A stretch of DNA of 64,000 bases from Anthoceros angustus (lineage: Eukaryota; Streptophyta; Anthocerotopsida; Anthocerotales; Anthocerotaceae): NCBI GenBank assembly GCA_010909165.1, contig VJWM01000255.1:124001-188000 (forward strand), in the 5' to 3' direction. Below the pieces are notes generated by a model. The model was not told where the DNA came from, ran no database searches, and worked only from the letters and a program-made list of their open reading frames with translations. Position numbers and translations under genes: made by a program. Below, in pieces: positions 50,000 through 60,652 of the stretch; position 1 is the stretch's first letter, and every line of letters starts with the position of its first letter.

Positions 50000-50330
50000 C
50001 GGGGCTTTAGAACTTACAACTTCGGGGTTTCAATATCTTACAAGAGGGGTTGTTTTTGCCCTTCAGCACCTCACAACAGTGGCCCTTTTAGCCCTTTAGA
50101 ACTTACAACCGTGGCCCTTTTTGCCCTTCAGAATCTCATAATAGCAGTCTTTTTTGCCCTTCAAAATCTTGCAATAACAGCCTTTTGTGCCCATCGTTTT
50201 TTCTCTCAATTAAACATACATTATGCCCTGTAGAACCTTACAGCAGCAGCTTTTTCTGTCCTTCAAAACCATGTAAGAACAGCCTTTTTTGCCCTTCAGA
50301 ACCTCACAACAATGGCCCTTTTCAGCCTTT
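50000..50330. repeat. Degenerate minisatellite with units of about 40-55 bases
   Basis: tttttgcccttcag(a/c)a.ctcacaacagtggccctttt and close variants recur about six times (for example near 50047, 50125, 50150, 50287), with drift between copies. Confidence 0.8.
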
Positions 50331-51457
50331 TTGCGGGAGATAATACATGACGCGGCCCCAAAGCGCTTCGGAACATGCAAGCTGTTGAGGGCCAGGAGTA
50401 ATTGAAGGCATGTGGAACCCCATCCGAGTAGTGATTCAACCGAAGGGTTGCCTAACCACATAACTCCTGGTTATGGTTACTGTGTCACTTCTCAAGGGAA
50501 AACGATGCAATCTTGTATATAATCAACATCACCAAAAAGTGGAGATGCATAATGTATAAATATTGAATCCATCTTTTTATTACGTTTCTGTTAGAGTTTT
50601 GGAAGAATCTACCTCTTGACCTATCTACTGTTAATAATAGTCATGCCTTCCTACGTCTTATGTTGGTACCAGTCCTGCCTACCTACTAGCAAGATCGCCT
50701 TATGTTGGTATAAGTTAGATTAGGTTAAGTATTGATATGAAATCGTAATTTATATTAATTCTACAAAGTAGGTCGTCGCATGCATACGATATGATATGTC
50801 ATAAGATTTGTGCATGATATTACTTGCCAAAAATCTCAATGACTACAACAACGTTACCCTTATCCAATAATAGATTAATATACATATTTAGTTAGCATGC
50901 TTCCAATATCTTTTTGTCTTCTATACATGGATAATGCAATAGGCATGTCGAATTAGACGAACATATCTTCTACACACGGACAATGCAATAGGGATGTCAA
51001 ATTAGGAGAGCATACGTTTTTTTAGAGGAATAGTTTATTTGACATGACCTATTTATAAGACATCAAGAACAACAGTAATATTTTAGTTGAATATACATAC
51101 TTTTCTATATGTTCATGCCCTCTTTTTGCCAAATCCCCTAAAACTATGGGATTATTTGAAGAGGATGTGGATTCAAGCGCGGAGTGAATATGTGAGAAGA
51201 TCAAAGTTGCTTTAAAGTAGTTTTGATAATTTCTTTCGCATATGCGACAAGATCAAAGTTCTTTGATTTAGCTTTCAAATAGTTTTGATAATTTCTTTCG
51301 ATAAGTCCCACGACGGTCATCCATACTTCGAACCCTTGAAAATTCTTCTTTTTCTTCTCAAGTTTTAATTTAATTTTAATATTTTTATTAGCTTTTAAAT
51401 ATATAGACAATGACAACCATGTTTTGAAGCCAAGCACACATGGGGTTAAATAACAAC

Positions 51458-51510
51458 ATATCACACACTACACACCAAATCACAACATATCACACACTAC
51501 ACACCAACAT
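51458..51510. repeat. Tandem duplication of about 28 bases
   Basis: The word acatatcacacactacacac occurs twice in succession. Confidence 0.85.
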
Positions 51511-51624
51511 TAGGCCTCGAAGTAGCTCACCATCTCCTAAGAATAACTCACATACCAGTCTTTACTCTTATTTCTACTTACTATGGAGGATAGTAGACCT
51601 CCAAGTAGCTCATTGTTTCTCGAG

Positions 51625-51866
51625 GTTGTTATTATTGTTTACTATTGAACAACATTAGGCCTCCAAGAATAATTTTTATTGAGGTGAAAAAACGAGGTGA
51701 AAAAACGAGGGGAGGTTGTTATTATTGTTTACTATTGAACAACATTAGGCCTCCAAGAATAATTTTTATTGAGGTGAAAAAACGAGGTGAAAAAACGAGG
51801 GAAAAAACGAGGGAAAAACCGAGGTGAAAAAACGAGGGAAAAAACGAGGTGAAAAAACGATTGTCC
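51625..51866. repeat. Direct duplication of about 88 bases leading into an 11-13 base minisatellite
   Basis: ttgttattattgtttactat..attgaggtgaaaaaacgagg occurs near 51627-51710 and again near 51715-51795. It continues as a run of gaggtgaaaaaac and gagggaaaaaac units to about 51865. Confidence 0.9.
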
Positions 51867-51958
51867 CCATCCAATAGGGGACAACCAAAGGGGACTAGGG
51901 GGTCGAGGTGGAGAGGAGCAATTGAGCTCCCTACCTAAAGTCATCTACTGCACCCACA

Positions 51959-52171
51959 ATGTCATATGCAGGAAGAATAAACAGCGCGCAAACCACAGAG
52001 GTAGAGGAAGATGCGTCACCTACTGTCGCCGCCTTGTGGAGGCCGTTGAGAGCACCCGTTGAAGGACAATTAAGAGCGCCCGCTGAAGGGCAATTGAGAG
52101 CGCCCGTTGAAGGGCAATTGAGAGCGCCCATTGAAGGGCAATTGAAACCCGTTGTCGGAAGTATGCTGTGA
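51959..52171 (+). CDS. Possible repeat-encoded 70-residue peptide, doubtful
   Basis: ATG at 51959; the minisatellite gives four 8-residue units of the form RAPVEGQL (variants RAPAEGQL and RAPIEGQL). The opposite strand reads as GALNCPS-type units and is equally open, because a 24-base period keeps every frame free of stops. No family match, no introns and no codon evidence; more likely a by-product of the repeat. Confidence 0.2.
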   Translation: MSYAGRINSAQTTEVEEDASPTVAALWRPLRAPVEGQLRAPAEGQLRAPVEGQLRAPIEGQLKPVVGSML

Positions 52172-52250
52172 AGTACGAGAGGGCAATTGAGAGCGCCCAT
52201 TGAAGGGCAATTGAAACCCGTTGTCGGAAGTATGCTGTGAAGTACGAGAG
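52040..52250. repeat. 24-base minisatellite within a larger duplication of about 73 bases
   Basis: The unit gagagcgcccgttgaagggc.. repeats about four times from 52048 to 52145. Then the block from gggcaattgagagcgcccat to gaagtacgagag is duplicated, with copies ending near 52182 and 52250. Confidence 0.9.
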
Positions 52251-52997
52251 GGACAGCCCTGCGCCGTGTTTGCGCGCATGGGCCTCCAAGTAGCTCTGTT
52301 TACTATTGATCAACATGGTCTCTCAAAGATGAATGACAAATCAGCCACTACTCCTACCCTTTATGTACAAATAAGAATAAAATGGAGAGATGTACTAGAA
52401 AAATCAGAGAGTGCTTGTCATTTACTCATAAGGGATTGAGCACTTAGCCCTCCCCTTTCATGATCTCTTCCTCAAACTTCGTTTAACCCCGCACTTTACA
52501 TGATTTCATATGGGTTGTTCAGACAAACAACACTATGGAGGATTATAAGTGATTTGTTTGATCAATCCTTGCCATATAGATGAGGCTTTGTTCTTTCGTA
52601 AGTTATTGCTTTCATTCTCTCATAACTTATTGTTTTCTTCTCTCTCAAGTGAACTCAACTACCACTACCTAATTGTAATCTACTGATTTTAATTAATTAT
52701 TTTACATGGGTTCTTGCTCCGACCACCTATTGCAGGTCTATGAGGAATGTGTGGAGAAAAACTAGGGGTATGTATGTATATGCCCAGTATGTACCTGCGA
52801 GTTAGCATGTGGAATGTGGAAGCGCATGCAACCCTAGTGTAGGTGCCCTAATCCGCAGTGGATCCGCATTTTGAGAGGACATACTGTGCTTGCAGTCTCC
52901 TTTTGCACAAGGTCTGAAGAGAGCAAGGGCTTAGACGCCGCCGGCAAGCCGAGCGCACGTCGTCCTGGTTCGGAGAGGAGCTCGAGCTCCCGTCGCC

Positions 52998-54425
52998 ATG
53001 GCGCTCAAGTTCCACGTCGGCTACCCCGGCAACAGGAATGCGAACAAGGTTCTGATCGCCGCTGAGTATGTGGGAGTGGAGATCGTGACCCCTGAAGGGT
53101 TCCAGATGGGAGTGACCAACACCTCCCCCGAGTTCCTCAAGCTCAATCCTCTTGGCAAGGTCTGGCAGTGGTAGCAGGCAGTTTGCTTCGTATTTTGCTC
53201 TGAAGGCTGAGCTGGGCTGAGTTTTGGTTGCTGTCTTCTGTTTTGCCAGATTCCCCTGCTGGAGACCCCGGAAGGTTCTGTGTTTGAGAGCAGCGCCATT
53301 GCCCGGTATGTGGCCAGGCTGAAGCCCGAGGCGGGACTGTACGGGAAGTCGAATATTGATGCCGCGCATGTGGACCAGTGGATCGATTTTGCCACCAATG
53401 AGATTGATAACAACCAGGTGAAGATTCTGGGAGGCCGTCTTGGCTTCGCCCAGGTGGTGTACACTGCCAAGGGAGAGGAGGTGGCCCTTGCTCAGTTGAA
53501 GCGTGCCTACGGCGCGTTGGACAAGTTCCTGGCTTCCACCACTTTCCTTGTGGGAGATGCAGTGACGCTGGCAGATATTGTGCTCGTGCCTGCTCTGGCC
53601 TTAGGTTTCAAGTACGCGGTGGCGAAGGACCTTACGGCGGGGCTTCCCCATTTGTTGAGGTACGTGAACACATTGGTGAACCAGCCTGCCTTTAAGAAGG
53701 TTTTGGGCGAGCTCACCTTCTGGGAGGTGCCCCTCCCCAGCCCCCCGGCTGAAGGACAGATTGCCCCGAGGCAAGGGCCGTCTGCTGTGGCCAAGCCGGT
53801 TCCCCCGCCGGCAGCTCCCAAGGAAGTCGGGCCACCTCCTCAGGCACCTGCAGCTGCTCCCCGGACCCAGGCCCCTGCTGTTCCGGCTAAGGCAGCCGAT
53901 TTGGGAGATGAGGAGGAGGATGCTCCGAAGAAAAAACCGAAGAATGTTCTGGATTTGTTGCCTCCTAGTCCTATGGTGCTGGACAACTGGAAGAGACTCT
54001 ACTCCAACACCAAGGCCAAGGATTTCGCTGAGGTGGCCATCAAGGGCTTCTGGGACATGTATGACCCCGAGGGCTACTCTCTCTGGTTCTCCGACTACAA
54101 ATATAACGAGGAGAACACACTCACCTACGTGACTATGAACAAGGTGGGTGGATTCCTGCAGCGTATGGACCCCTTCCGCAAGTATTCCTTCGCCAAGATA
54201 GGTATTCTGGGTAAAGAACCCCCATTCAAGATCAAGGGAGTGTGGCTCTTCAGGGGCACGGAATTTCCGCAGCCAGTGAAGGATGAGTGTTACGACATCG
54301 AGCTATATGAGTGGACGAAGGTGGATATCAACGACCCAGCCCAAAAGGCTCTGGTGAATGACTATTTTGAGGAGCCTGACGAGATCTTGGGTGACAAGCT
54401 AGTGGAAGCCAAGTGCTTCAAGTAG
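52998..54425 (+). CDS. Translation elongation factor eEF1B gamma subunit
   Basis: Exons 52998-53159 and 53250-54425; 445 residues, slightly longer than the usual 410-425. eEF1B gamma anchors the nucleotide exchange complex that recharges eEF1A with GTP. The first 220 residues form a glutathione-transferase-like domain (LLETPEGSVFESSAIARYVA, DQWIDFATNEID, LVGDAVTLADIVLVPAL). A Pro/Ala-rich linker follows, then KKKPKNVLDLLPPSPM and the conserved C-terminal domain with FWDMYDPEGYSLWF and the ending EAKCFK. Strong, uniform GC-ending codon use fits a highly expressed gene. Confidence 0.96.
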
Positions 54426-55208
54426 GCAGTTGCTAGCATGAGATAGCCATCTTCTCTCTGATGAGTCTCAATTTTGATTTTCCCTGAAACCAGGCCATTG
54501 AACGGACGTTTCGCAATCCTGGTTGAGTTAATTTTCCCTCGTCGTTTTGCTGTTGTGGCTTAAGAACGTTTTTGTTTAACTGCGGAGGACTCACCAAGAG
54601 ACGCAGGTTTTTCAAATGGAAGCACGAGTTTCAATTCCGCTTTTCTTGCCTCAGCGCTCGTGTTGAGAAGGAGGTCGGCCACGTGCCATCAGAAGAGACA
54701 AAGGTTCGACGATGATGTCCGTCCAGTCCTTCATCCAAAATCTTATTGATTCCGTGCCAAAAATTTGAGCAAATACGCAGAAGTCTCTGTGACAGCTAAC
54801 TACATGAAATAATGATAGTCCGGCTGCAGTTCACATGGAAAACGTCATCAAACTACGTATGAACCACTGGCAAACTGTCCGGCTCGGCAATTCTGACAGG
54901 TAGACATCCGGCTTGCAAAACATAATTGTAGCAAATTCGAGCCTGCTCTCGCTCACTCCTCGTCTCCAATCAGAACTGCATGAACCACAGCTATGGCAAA
55001 GCTCCTGCTGGTTGCTATCTCAGTGGCTATGCTTTCTGAAATCTTTGACGGAGGAACTCGAGTGTTACTTGGGATACTGGTATCTCTGCTGCACCGTTTC
55101 CTCCTCCGCTTGGGATTTGTCTGACCTCAAAAACCTGAGCAAATCCCACTTGAGCTCCCATGACATTGTAGTCTGCAAAAATAATGTAAAGCATGGCATT
55201 GCGTCTGG
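54426..55208. other. 3' flanks of eEF1B gamma (+) and the CHFR-type gene (-)
   Basis: Convergent gene ends; no further gene seen. Confidence 0.5.
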
Positions 55209-56877
55209 CTAGGAGTTGTAGATGTTCCTGTAACGACGGTTGGGCATCCGAACATTCCTGCTAGGATCCGGCTCACAGACATGATTATATCTCTCCCTAT
55301 GCTCCCTGCTATTGAACTGGGTGAAGCAATGGTACCCGTACCAGCAGTCTGGCCGCTGGGCCGCTTCCGGAGGGAGCTCAGACTTGGGAATAGATTGGCG
55401 ATACTTGAAGAGGATATGCTTAGCCAGAACATCATGGCACTTGGCGCACACCGACAACGTGGAGGATAAAGAGGCCGGGGCCAGGGCCAGGGCCGGGGCT
55501 ACTTGAAAATCAGGCAAATCAACCTCTCCACTTGCAATCTTTCCCATCCACTCTGTCATCACCTCCGCTACAGTAATATGATGCTCTACCATGTAGCGCC
55601 GTGTCACCTCAACCTCATACTCATTCTCCCAGTGCGCAGCGTCGAGGACATCGGAATCTGACAGAATCCAGCTGCTGACAGGCTTGATGTGGCAGCCGGT
55701 GGGGGGGAAGTTCTGCGAGCGCCAATATGGATCGCAGAAGGTCAATTGGCAGACGGCGCACTTGCTCGACACATCCAACTCCGGCCTGAAAGGCATCCAA
55801 AGATTGCAGCCACTGCAGGTGATGTGCTGCGTGGAGGAATTGCAGCGGAAAGCACTGGCATTGGCAGGCAGCGCGGCCTCATCCACCCGCTCATGGCACT
55901 GCCGGCAAGTGCCCCGGTCATCCTCGCTGGCCTGGCTCTGCGTGTCGCCGTCGCTGTGCACGTAAGCATCGCTGTTGAGAGCCATATCCGGATCCACCAG
56001 CCGCATCACGTCCGACTTCACCATAGCATTCTTGTCCATCTTGGCAATGTCCGCAGCCGAGCGGCGCATCCCGGGATACTCCTTCACAATCTCCTCCAAC
56101 ACGCTACACAGCGTGTGGTTCCTCCCTACCGACACCACAGGCCCCCGACACTGCGGGCACTTGCAAGCCGAATTATACGAGGTGGATCTGCGGTACCAGT
56201 CGGAGAAGCAGGAATTGCAGAAAGTATGCAAACACGGAGCCACGCTCACTGCGTCGTGCCACACATTCCAGCAAATGCTGCACTTGACCGAGTCCATCAT
56301 CTTGATCCTCCTCCCGCCGTCCTCCTCCTCCGCCACCGTCTCCATCTTCAGTTTCTTCCCCTGCCTCCGCTTCCCTCCCGCCCCGGATTCGCTCCTCCCC
56401 GCTTCCGCCTCCCCGCCACATCCTGGAACACGTAGGCCGGAAAAGAAGCCGCGCACGGTCCCAGCACCAGCATGTCCCCGTGCCGCAGCGCCTCCGCCTT
56501 CTCCTTCACCAACCGCACCCCGGACAGGAGCGTGCCGTTCACGCTCCGGTCCCGCACCACCACTCCCCGCTCTCATCCTTCCAGATCCTGCAGTGCTCCT
56601 TGCTCACGCGCCTGTCCCCCGTGGCGTCGCTGCGCCCTACCCGCGTCTCCTTCTCCTTCAGATGGATGCTAGGATACACCCGGGACAGCGCCACCAGCCT
56701 CCCCCACGACGCCAGAGAGCATGCATCATCCCGCAATTCCTCCTTCCCCTCTCCCTCCCCCTTCCCTTCCCAATCCCCTCCCGCCTCCTGCGTCACGTCA
56801 TCATCCGCTGCCGCTCCCCCTCCCCTAGCCAACCCCGAGGCCGCGACCGCGGCCCCAGAGATCGCCATGTCCGCCAT
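55209..56877 (-). CDS. CHFR-like: CHFR-type E3 ubiquitin ligase (FHA-RING-PBZ) with broken frame in the FHA part
   Basis: From ATG 56877 the first frame gives an FHA start (WGRLVALSRVYPSIHL, ETRVGRSDATGDRRVSKEHC). The FHA end (VVRDRSVNGTLLSGVRL) lies in a second frame from about 56563, and the rest (RING onward) in a third frame from about 56430 to 55209. The RING reads CSICWNVWHDAVSVAPCLHTFCNSC..CPQC. A Cys-rich region follows (CRQCHERVDE, CSGCNLWMPF, CAVCQLTFC). The end, CWYGYHCFTQ..HRERYNHVC, is a PBZ finger that binds poly(ADP-ribose) in animal CHFR, a mitotic checkpoint ligase. The two frame changes have no convincing intron between them, so assembly error, real damage or tiny introns are all possible. 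Confidence 0.8.
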
Positions 56878-57593
56878 CGCCGTGAGCCTGCCGCTGCTGC
56901 CTCGTTTGCGCCTGCCTGGCGTCCCTTCACCATTCCCCGGGGTTCAACCCAGCCACGGCTCGAACTGGACGGGATTCAACGACTCCCTGCCCTTTTAACC
57001 CTTCCGCTCTCGGTGCATTAACTTCAGATTATGCCCTAACACAACACACCTGAACCAAAGCCTTGCCCTTTGTTTTTTAAGGTCATTTCATTTCCTTTCA
57101 TAGGTCATTTCATTTCCTTTCATCACACTTTTTCCGCTTCCGCTTCCGCTCCCGTTTGCATCCATCCTTGGTAGTACCTGACCCCGAGGCGTGCGTGCGA
57201 GTCCATGTTCGAAGCTTCTTTTTCGGCCGTTGCCGAACTAGCACATGCCACGAGTGAGCAAATTCCCAGACAGGACAAGGTGCGCACAGTTTTAGATCCT
57301 TGGGAGGACGGACACGGCAATCTCAAAACATATGCATGTCCTCATAGAGACTTGCTTCTTATACTCGGAGGACAAACCCATGCGGGTTTCTCTCCACCTT
57401 TGTCTACAAAATAATGTGTCAAGAAACAGCAAGAGAGGAGGCTGATGAATGGAGAGTCCTAATGAATGACGAACCCGTCGGGTCAGTTCTGTGTGAGAGG
57501 CAGGTAACTGGTTACAGCCCTTGTCAAAATTTGGCCATGCTTCAAACTCGAGCTCTCCAGCATTGTATTTCGAAGTCTGTAGGAATCTATCCT
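56878..57593. other. Promoter of the CHFR-type gene and 3' flank of KAS III
   Basis: A direct repeat, ggtcatttcatttcctttcat, occurs twice at about 57081-57122, followed by ttccgcttccgcttccgctc. No gene seen. Confidence 0.5.
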
Positions 57594-59608
57594 TCATCCC
57601 CATTTTACGATTGCAGATCCCCAGGTAAGCCCGGCTCCGAAGCCTGCTGTGCACACCACGTGACCAGGCTTGACGCGCCCGCTCCTCACAGCCTCGTCCA
57701 GGGCCAGAGGGATGGATGCAGCGCTCGTGTTGCCGTAGTTGCTCAGATTGGAGATCACCCGATCAGAGGATATTCCAATGCGGTCAGCAACAGAGTCCAA
57801 AATCCGCTGGTTTGCCTGCGAGACAAAGTTAAGGGGAGAAGGTGAGGTGGGTTTGGAAGAGGAACAACGGAAGGAAGAAAGCCAGAAGTGGAAAAGGTTT
57901 GGGAGAGCAAGAGCAAGAGAAAGCAAGCAAGCAAGCCAGCAACGATGGGAAAAATGGAAGCAAGAATGGATGACGAGTACCTGATGGAGGAGAAGCCAGT
58001 CCACGTTTGCACCAGTGAGGCCGGCTTCCAAGAGAGCTCCCTCCACCACCTGTGGAACCATGCGTACAGCAAATTTGAATACCTCCTGCCCGTTCATTTG
58101 AAGGCACGAGTGCTCTGCCTTTGCCGGGAACTTAGCAGATCCGTTGCTGAGAGCCCCGTTAAGAACGGGGGGTTCGGCTGCTCCTAGACGGACCTGCAAA
58201 TGCCTGCAGAGGGGATAGCAAGCCATGAGAGAGTTCACCAGACACAGGTACGCTTGCAAGTGCTGTGGTGGCACACACTCACTTTTGCCCACTGCCATCA
58301 CTCCGTAGGTCGAATCCAAGTAAGCTGTCAGTGTCGTCGTCAGCCACCTGGAGAACGGAGGTAGCAGCCAGGTGTTCCTGAGACAACCATCTATCACAGG
58401 AGGAACAATGGAGTGCATAAACCCTAAACACATACAAACCTGGAGCAGCACAGCACCAGACGCATCACCAAAGAGGATGCAGGTCCCACGATCAGTCCAG
58501 TCCACATATCTCGACAGTGCATCAGCACCGATCACAAGAACGTTATTATAACCCCCTCCTGCAGCACATGCCACACTCCATCGTCAACACTTGCTGTCAT
58601 GCAAACGGAACTGCATGGCCAGCTGAGCAAGTGTAGAGACTGACCCTTGATGAATCTGGTTCCCGTGACAAGGCCTAGAACGAAGCCGCTGCAGGCAGCA
58701 GTTAGGTCGAATGCTGTAGCTTTGATGCATCCCAGCTCTCTCTGAATCTGGAAGCCAAAAGGAGAAGGCATCCAATGCCACCAAATTCATCACCTTTCAC
58801 ACACACTCCTAAGACACACAAAACACAGACAAGAAAGAAAGAAAGAAAGAAAACACAAGGACGGAACAAGCCTAGCTAGCTGCCAACCAAATACCTGACA
58901 GGCACTGCCGAAAAGATCATCAGGAGTGCTGGTGCAAAGAATGACTAAATCCACATCCCCGGGCTGGACGTTGGCCATCTCCAGAGCCTTCCGGCCCGAC
59001 TCCACAGACAAGCTGGTGATGCTCTCATTTTCTGCACCCAACGAGCAGCCATACCCCAGGGAGTGAGGTGAGATTCCCCTCCTTCCCGCCAAAACCAGAA
59101 ACAGCCCGTACAGCGCATGCAGCGAGCGAGCGTGCAGCCCCCACCTCCCAGCACACGCCGGTTTCGAATCCCCGTGCGGGAGGAGATCCACTCGTCGGAC
59201 GTGTCCACAATTTTGGACAGGTCGTGATTGGAGATGAGCCGGGAGGGCACGGCGGAGCCGCAGCCCACCAATTTGGAGCCCCTGCCGACGAGCCTGCCAC
59301 CCAGAGAGCGGGGAGTCAGAAGCGAAGCCACCCACCCAAGCCCCGCATGCCGCGCATGCAACAGCCAAGAAGACGAAGCCAGCATGACAATACCGCGAGG
59401 GCCGCGCCAGGCCGGCACCGCGATCCGTGCTCTCCTCCACGGCCCCGGAGGTGGAGCATCTGACGCCCTCCACCCCCGACGCCGGCGCCAGCGAGACTCT
59501 GCACGAGCTGGGCGGCCTCCTCCTGGCCCCAGCCGAGCTGCAGGAGGCCGCGCCCTGGAAGTGGGCCGCCGCAGCCCCGGCCGCAGCCGCAGCCGCTGCT
59601 GCTGCCAT
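57594..59608 (-). CDS. 3-ketoacyl-ACP synthase III (KAS III), plastid type
   Basis: Exons 59608-59394, 59293-59145, 59031-58895, 58747-58645, 58558-58440, 58347-58283, 58203-57981 and 57815-57594; 410 residues with fitting phases. KAS III starts fatty-acid synthesis in plastids by condensing acetyl-CoA with malonyl-ACP. The catalytic triad is visible: Cys186 in [10 protein letters not shown], His336 in WLLLHQANQR and Asn366 in [11 protein letters not shown]. Other family text is [37 protein letters not shown] and the end [12 protein letters not shown]. The first 70 residues are a transit-peptide-like Ala/Ser/Arg-rich stretch beginning with a run of nine alanines. Gene order does not suggest co-regulation with neighbours. 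Confidence 0.95.
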
Positions 59609-60652
59609 CCCGCTCCCTTCCTTCTCTCCCGGAACCCGCTTCCTCCTCCGCTGGGTCCTAGGCGGCCGGGCCTGGCCTGACCTCCAGCCTCATGCACGGC
59701 GCGCCGCCAATTTCCCTGCCCCGCCCGAGCCAGATCCAGCCTCGCCCGGCCTGCAATTCCGCCAAGCTTCCGCTCTGTGGGCTGCTGGTGGGCTGTGCTG
59801 CGCCTGGGCTCCGCCGCTGCCTGTGGGCTGTGGGGCTGGTGGGCTGTGGAGCTGCTGCTGCTGCTGCTGCTGCTTCCCGCGCCTGCACGACATAAATGCA
59901 GCGCGGAAACGGCAGGCAGCGCGAGCCGCTCATCTGCTTGCACCAGCCTTCGTGCGGGCGTTGGTGGCTTTGGTGGGCGAGAGGGAGGCAGGAGCCAGGA
60001 CAAAGCCCCAGCCGGGTTCACCGCCCGCGACCGGTCGCCCGCGTCCGCATGCCGCGCCCGCGGATAGTCCCGAGGCCCGGACCTCGGGATCACCGGCAAC
60101 ACCCGGTGATCACGAGGGCCCCTGCCCTGCCACCGGGGCGCGCCGGTCGCCCGTTCCACCTCGGGTTGGGTTCGGGTTAGTTTCTGTAGCTGGTGGGTGG
60201 GCTGGGCTCAATCAGCCCGCAGTAGGTGTGTCACACGGACGAGAGCCTCGTCGCTGCGACACTGCTTCCGTCTCGCCAGTCGGGCGCAGCTGCTGCCAGG
60301 GCCGGGGTCGGGCTGGATGGGATCTGGGTGTGGTGGACCGTACGGGCGGGCGGGCGCGCTCGAGGTGGTCGCGGCACGGTTCTGTTGCGGGAGGGGATTT
60401 TGGGTTTCGTTTGTTTGTTTGTGGGCGGATCGAGATTCGAGATGCGTGTCGGATTGGGAGAAGGAGGGAGCGGGATTACGGGATTGCGGGCCTCTGGATG
60501 GTTTTGATGCGTGAGGGGTTCGTGATTGGGGAGTGGGAGGGATGCGGGGTGGTGGGTTGGTGCGGACTTCGGAGGCGTGGTTTTGGGTCGCGTAGGGTTT
60601 TGAGGATGCGGGAGGTGAGGTGAGCTCGTGTGAGTGAGGTGCGGGAATTGCG
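59609..60652. other. GC-rich bidirectional promoter region between KAS III (-) and MAG2 (+)
   Basis: About 1 kb separates the two divergent start codons. It holds a run of gctgctgctgctgctgctgc at about 59849-59872. Long open frames on both strands (up to about 400 codons) are caused by high GC content and have no family match. Confidence 0.6.
59849..59872. repeat. (ctg)n microsatellite
   Basis: Eight ctg/gct units in a row upstream of the KAS III start. Confidence 0.85.

Larger units (their letters stand above)
49048..52997. other. AT-rich, repeat-filled region
   Basis: The first 550 bases are GC-rich and probably the CCR4-type gene promoter. From 49620 to 52850 the DNA is mostly AT-rich and dominated by direct repeats listed separately. 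No known gene; only a short repeat-encoded frame at 51959 is open. Confidence 0.6.

Noticed and set aside
52040-52250. CRISPR array
   Set aside because: Units are head-to-tail with no unique spacers and lie in plant nuclear DNA.
55975-57021. 348-codon open frame on the + strand
   Set aside because: Antisense to the CHFR-type gene; Pro/Ser/Arg-rich shadow of GC-rich DNA.
59427-60623. 398-codon open frame on the + strand
   Set aside because: Overlaps KAS III exon 1 on the other strand, is compositionally GC-biased and has no family resemblance.
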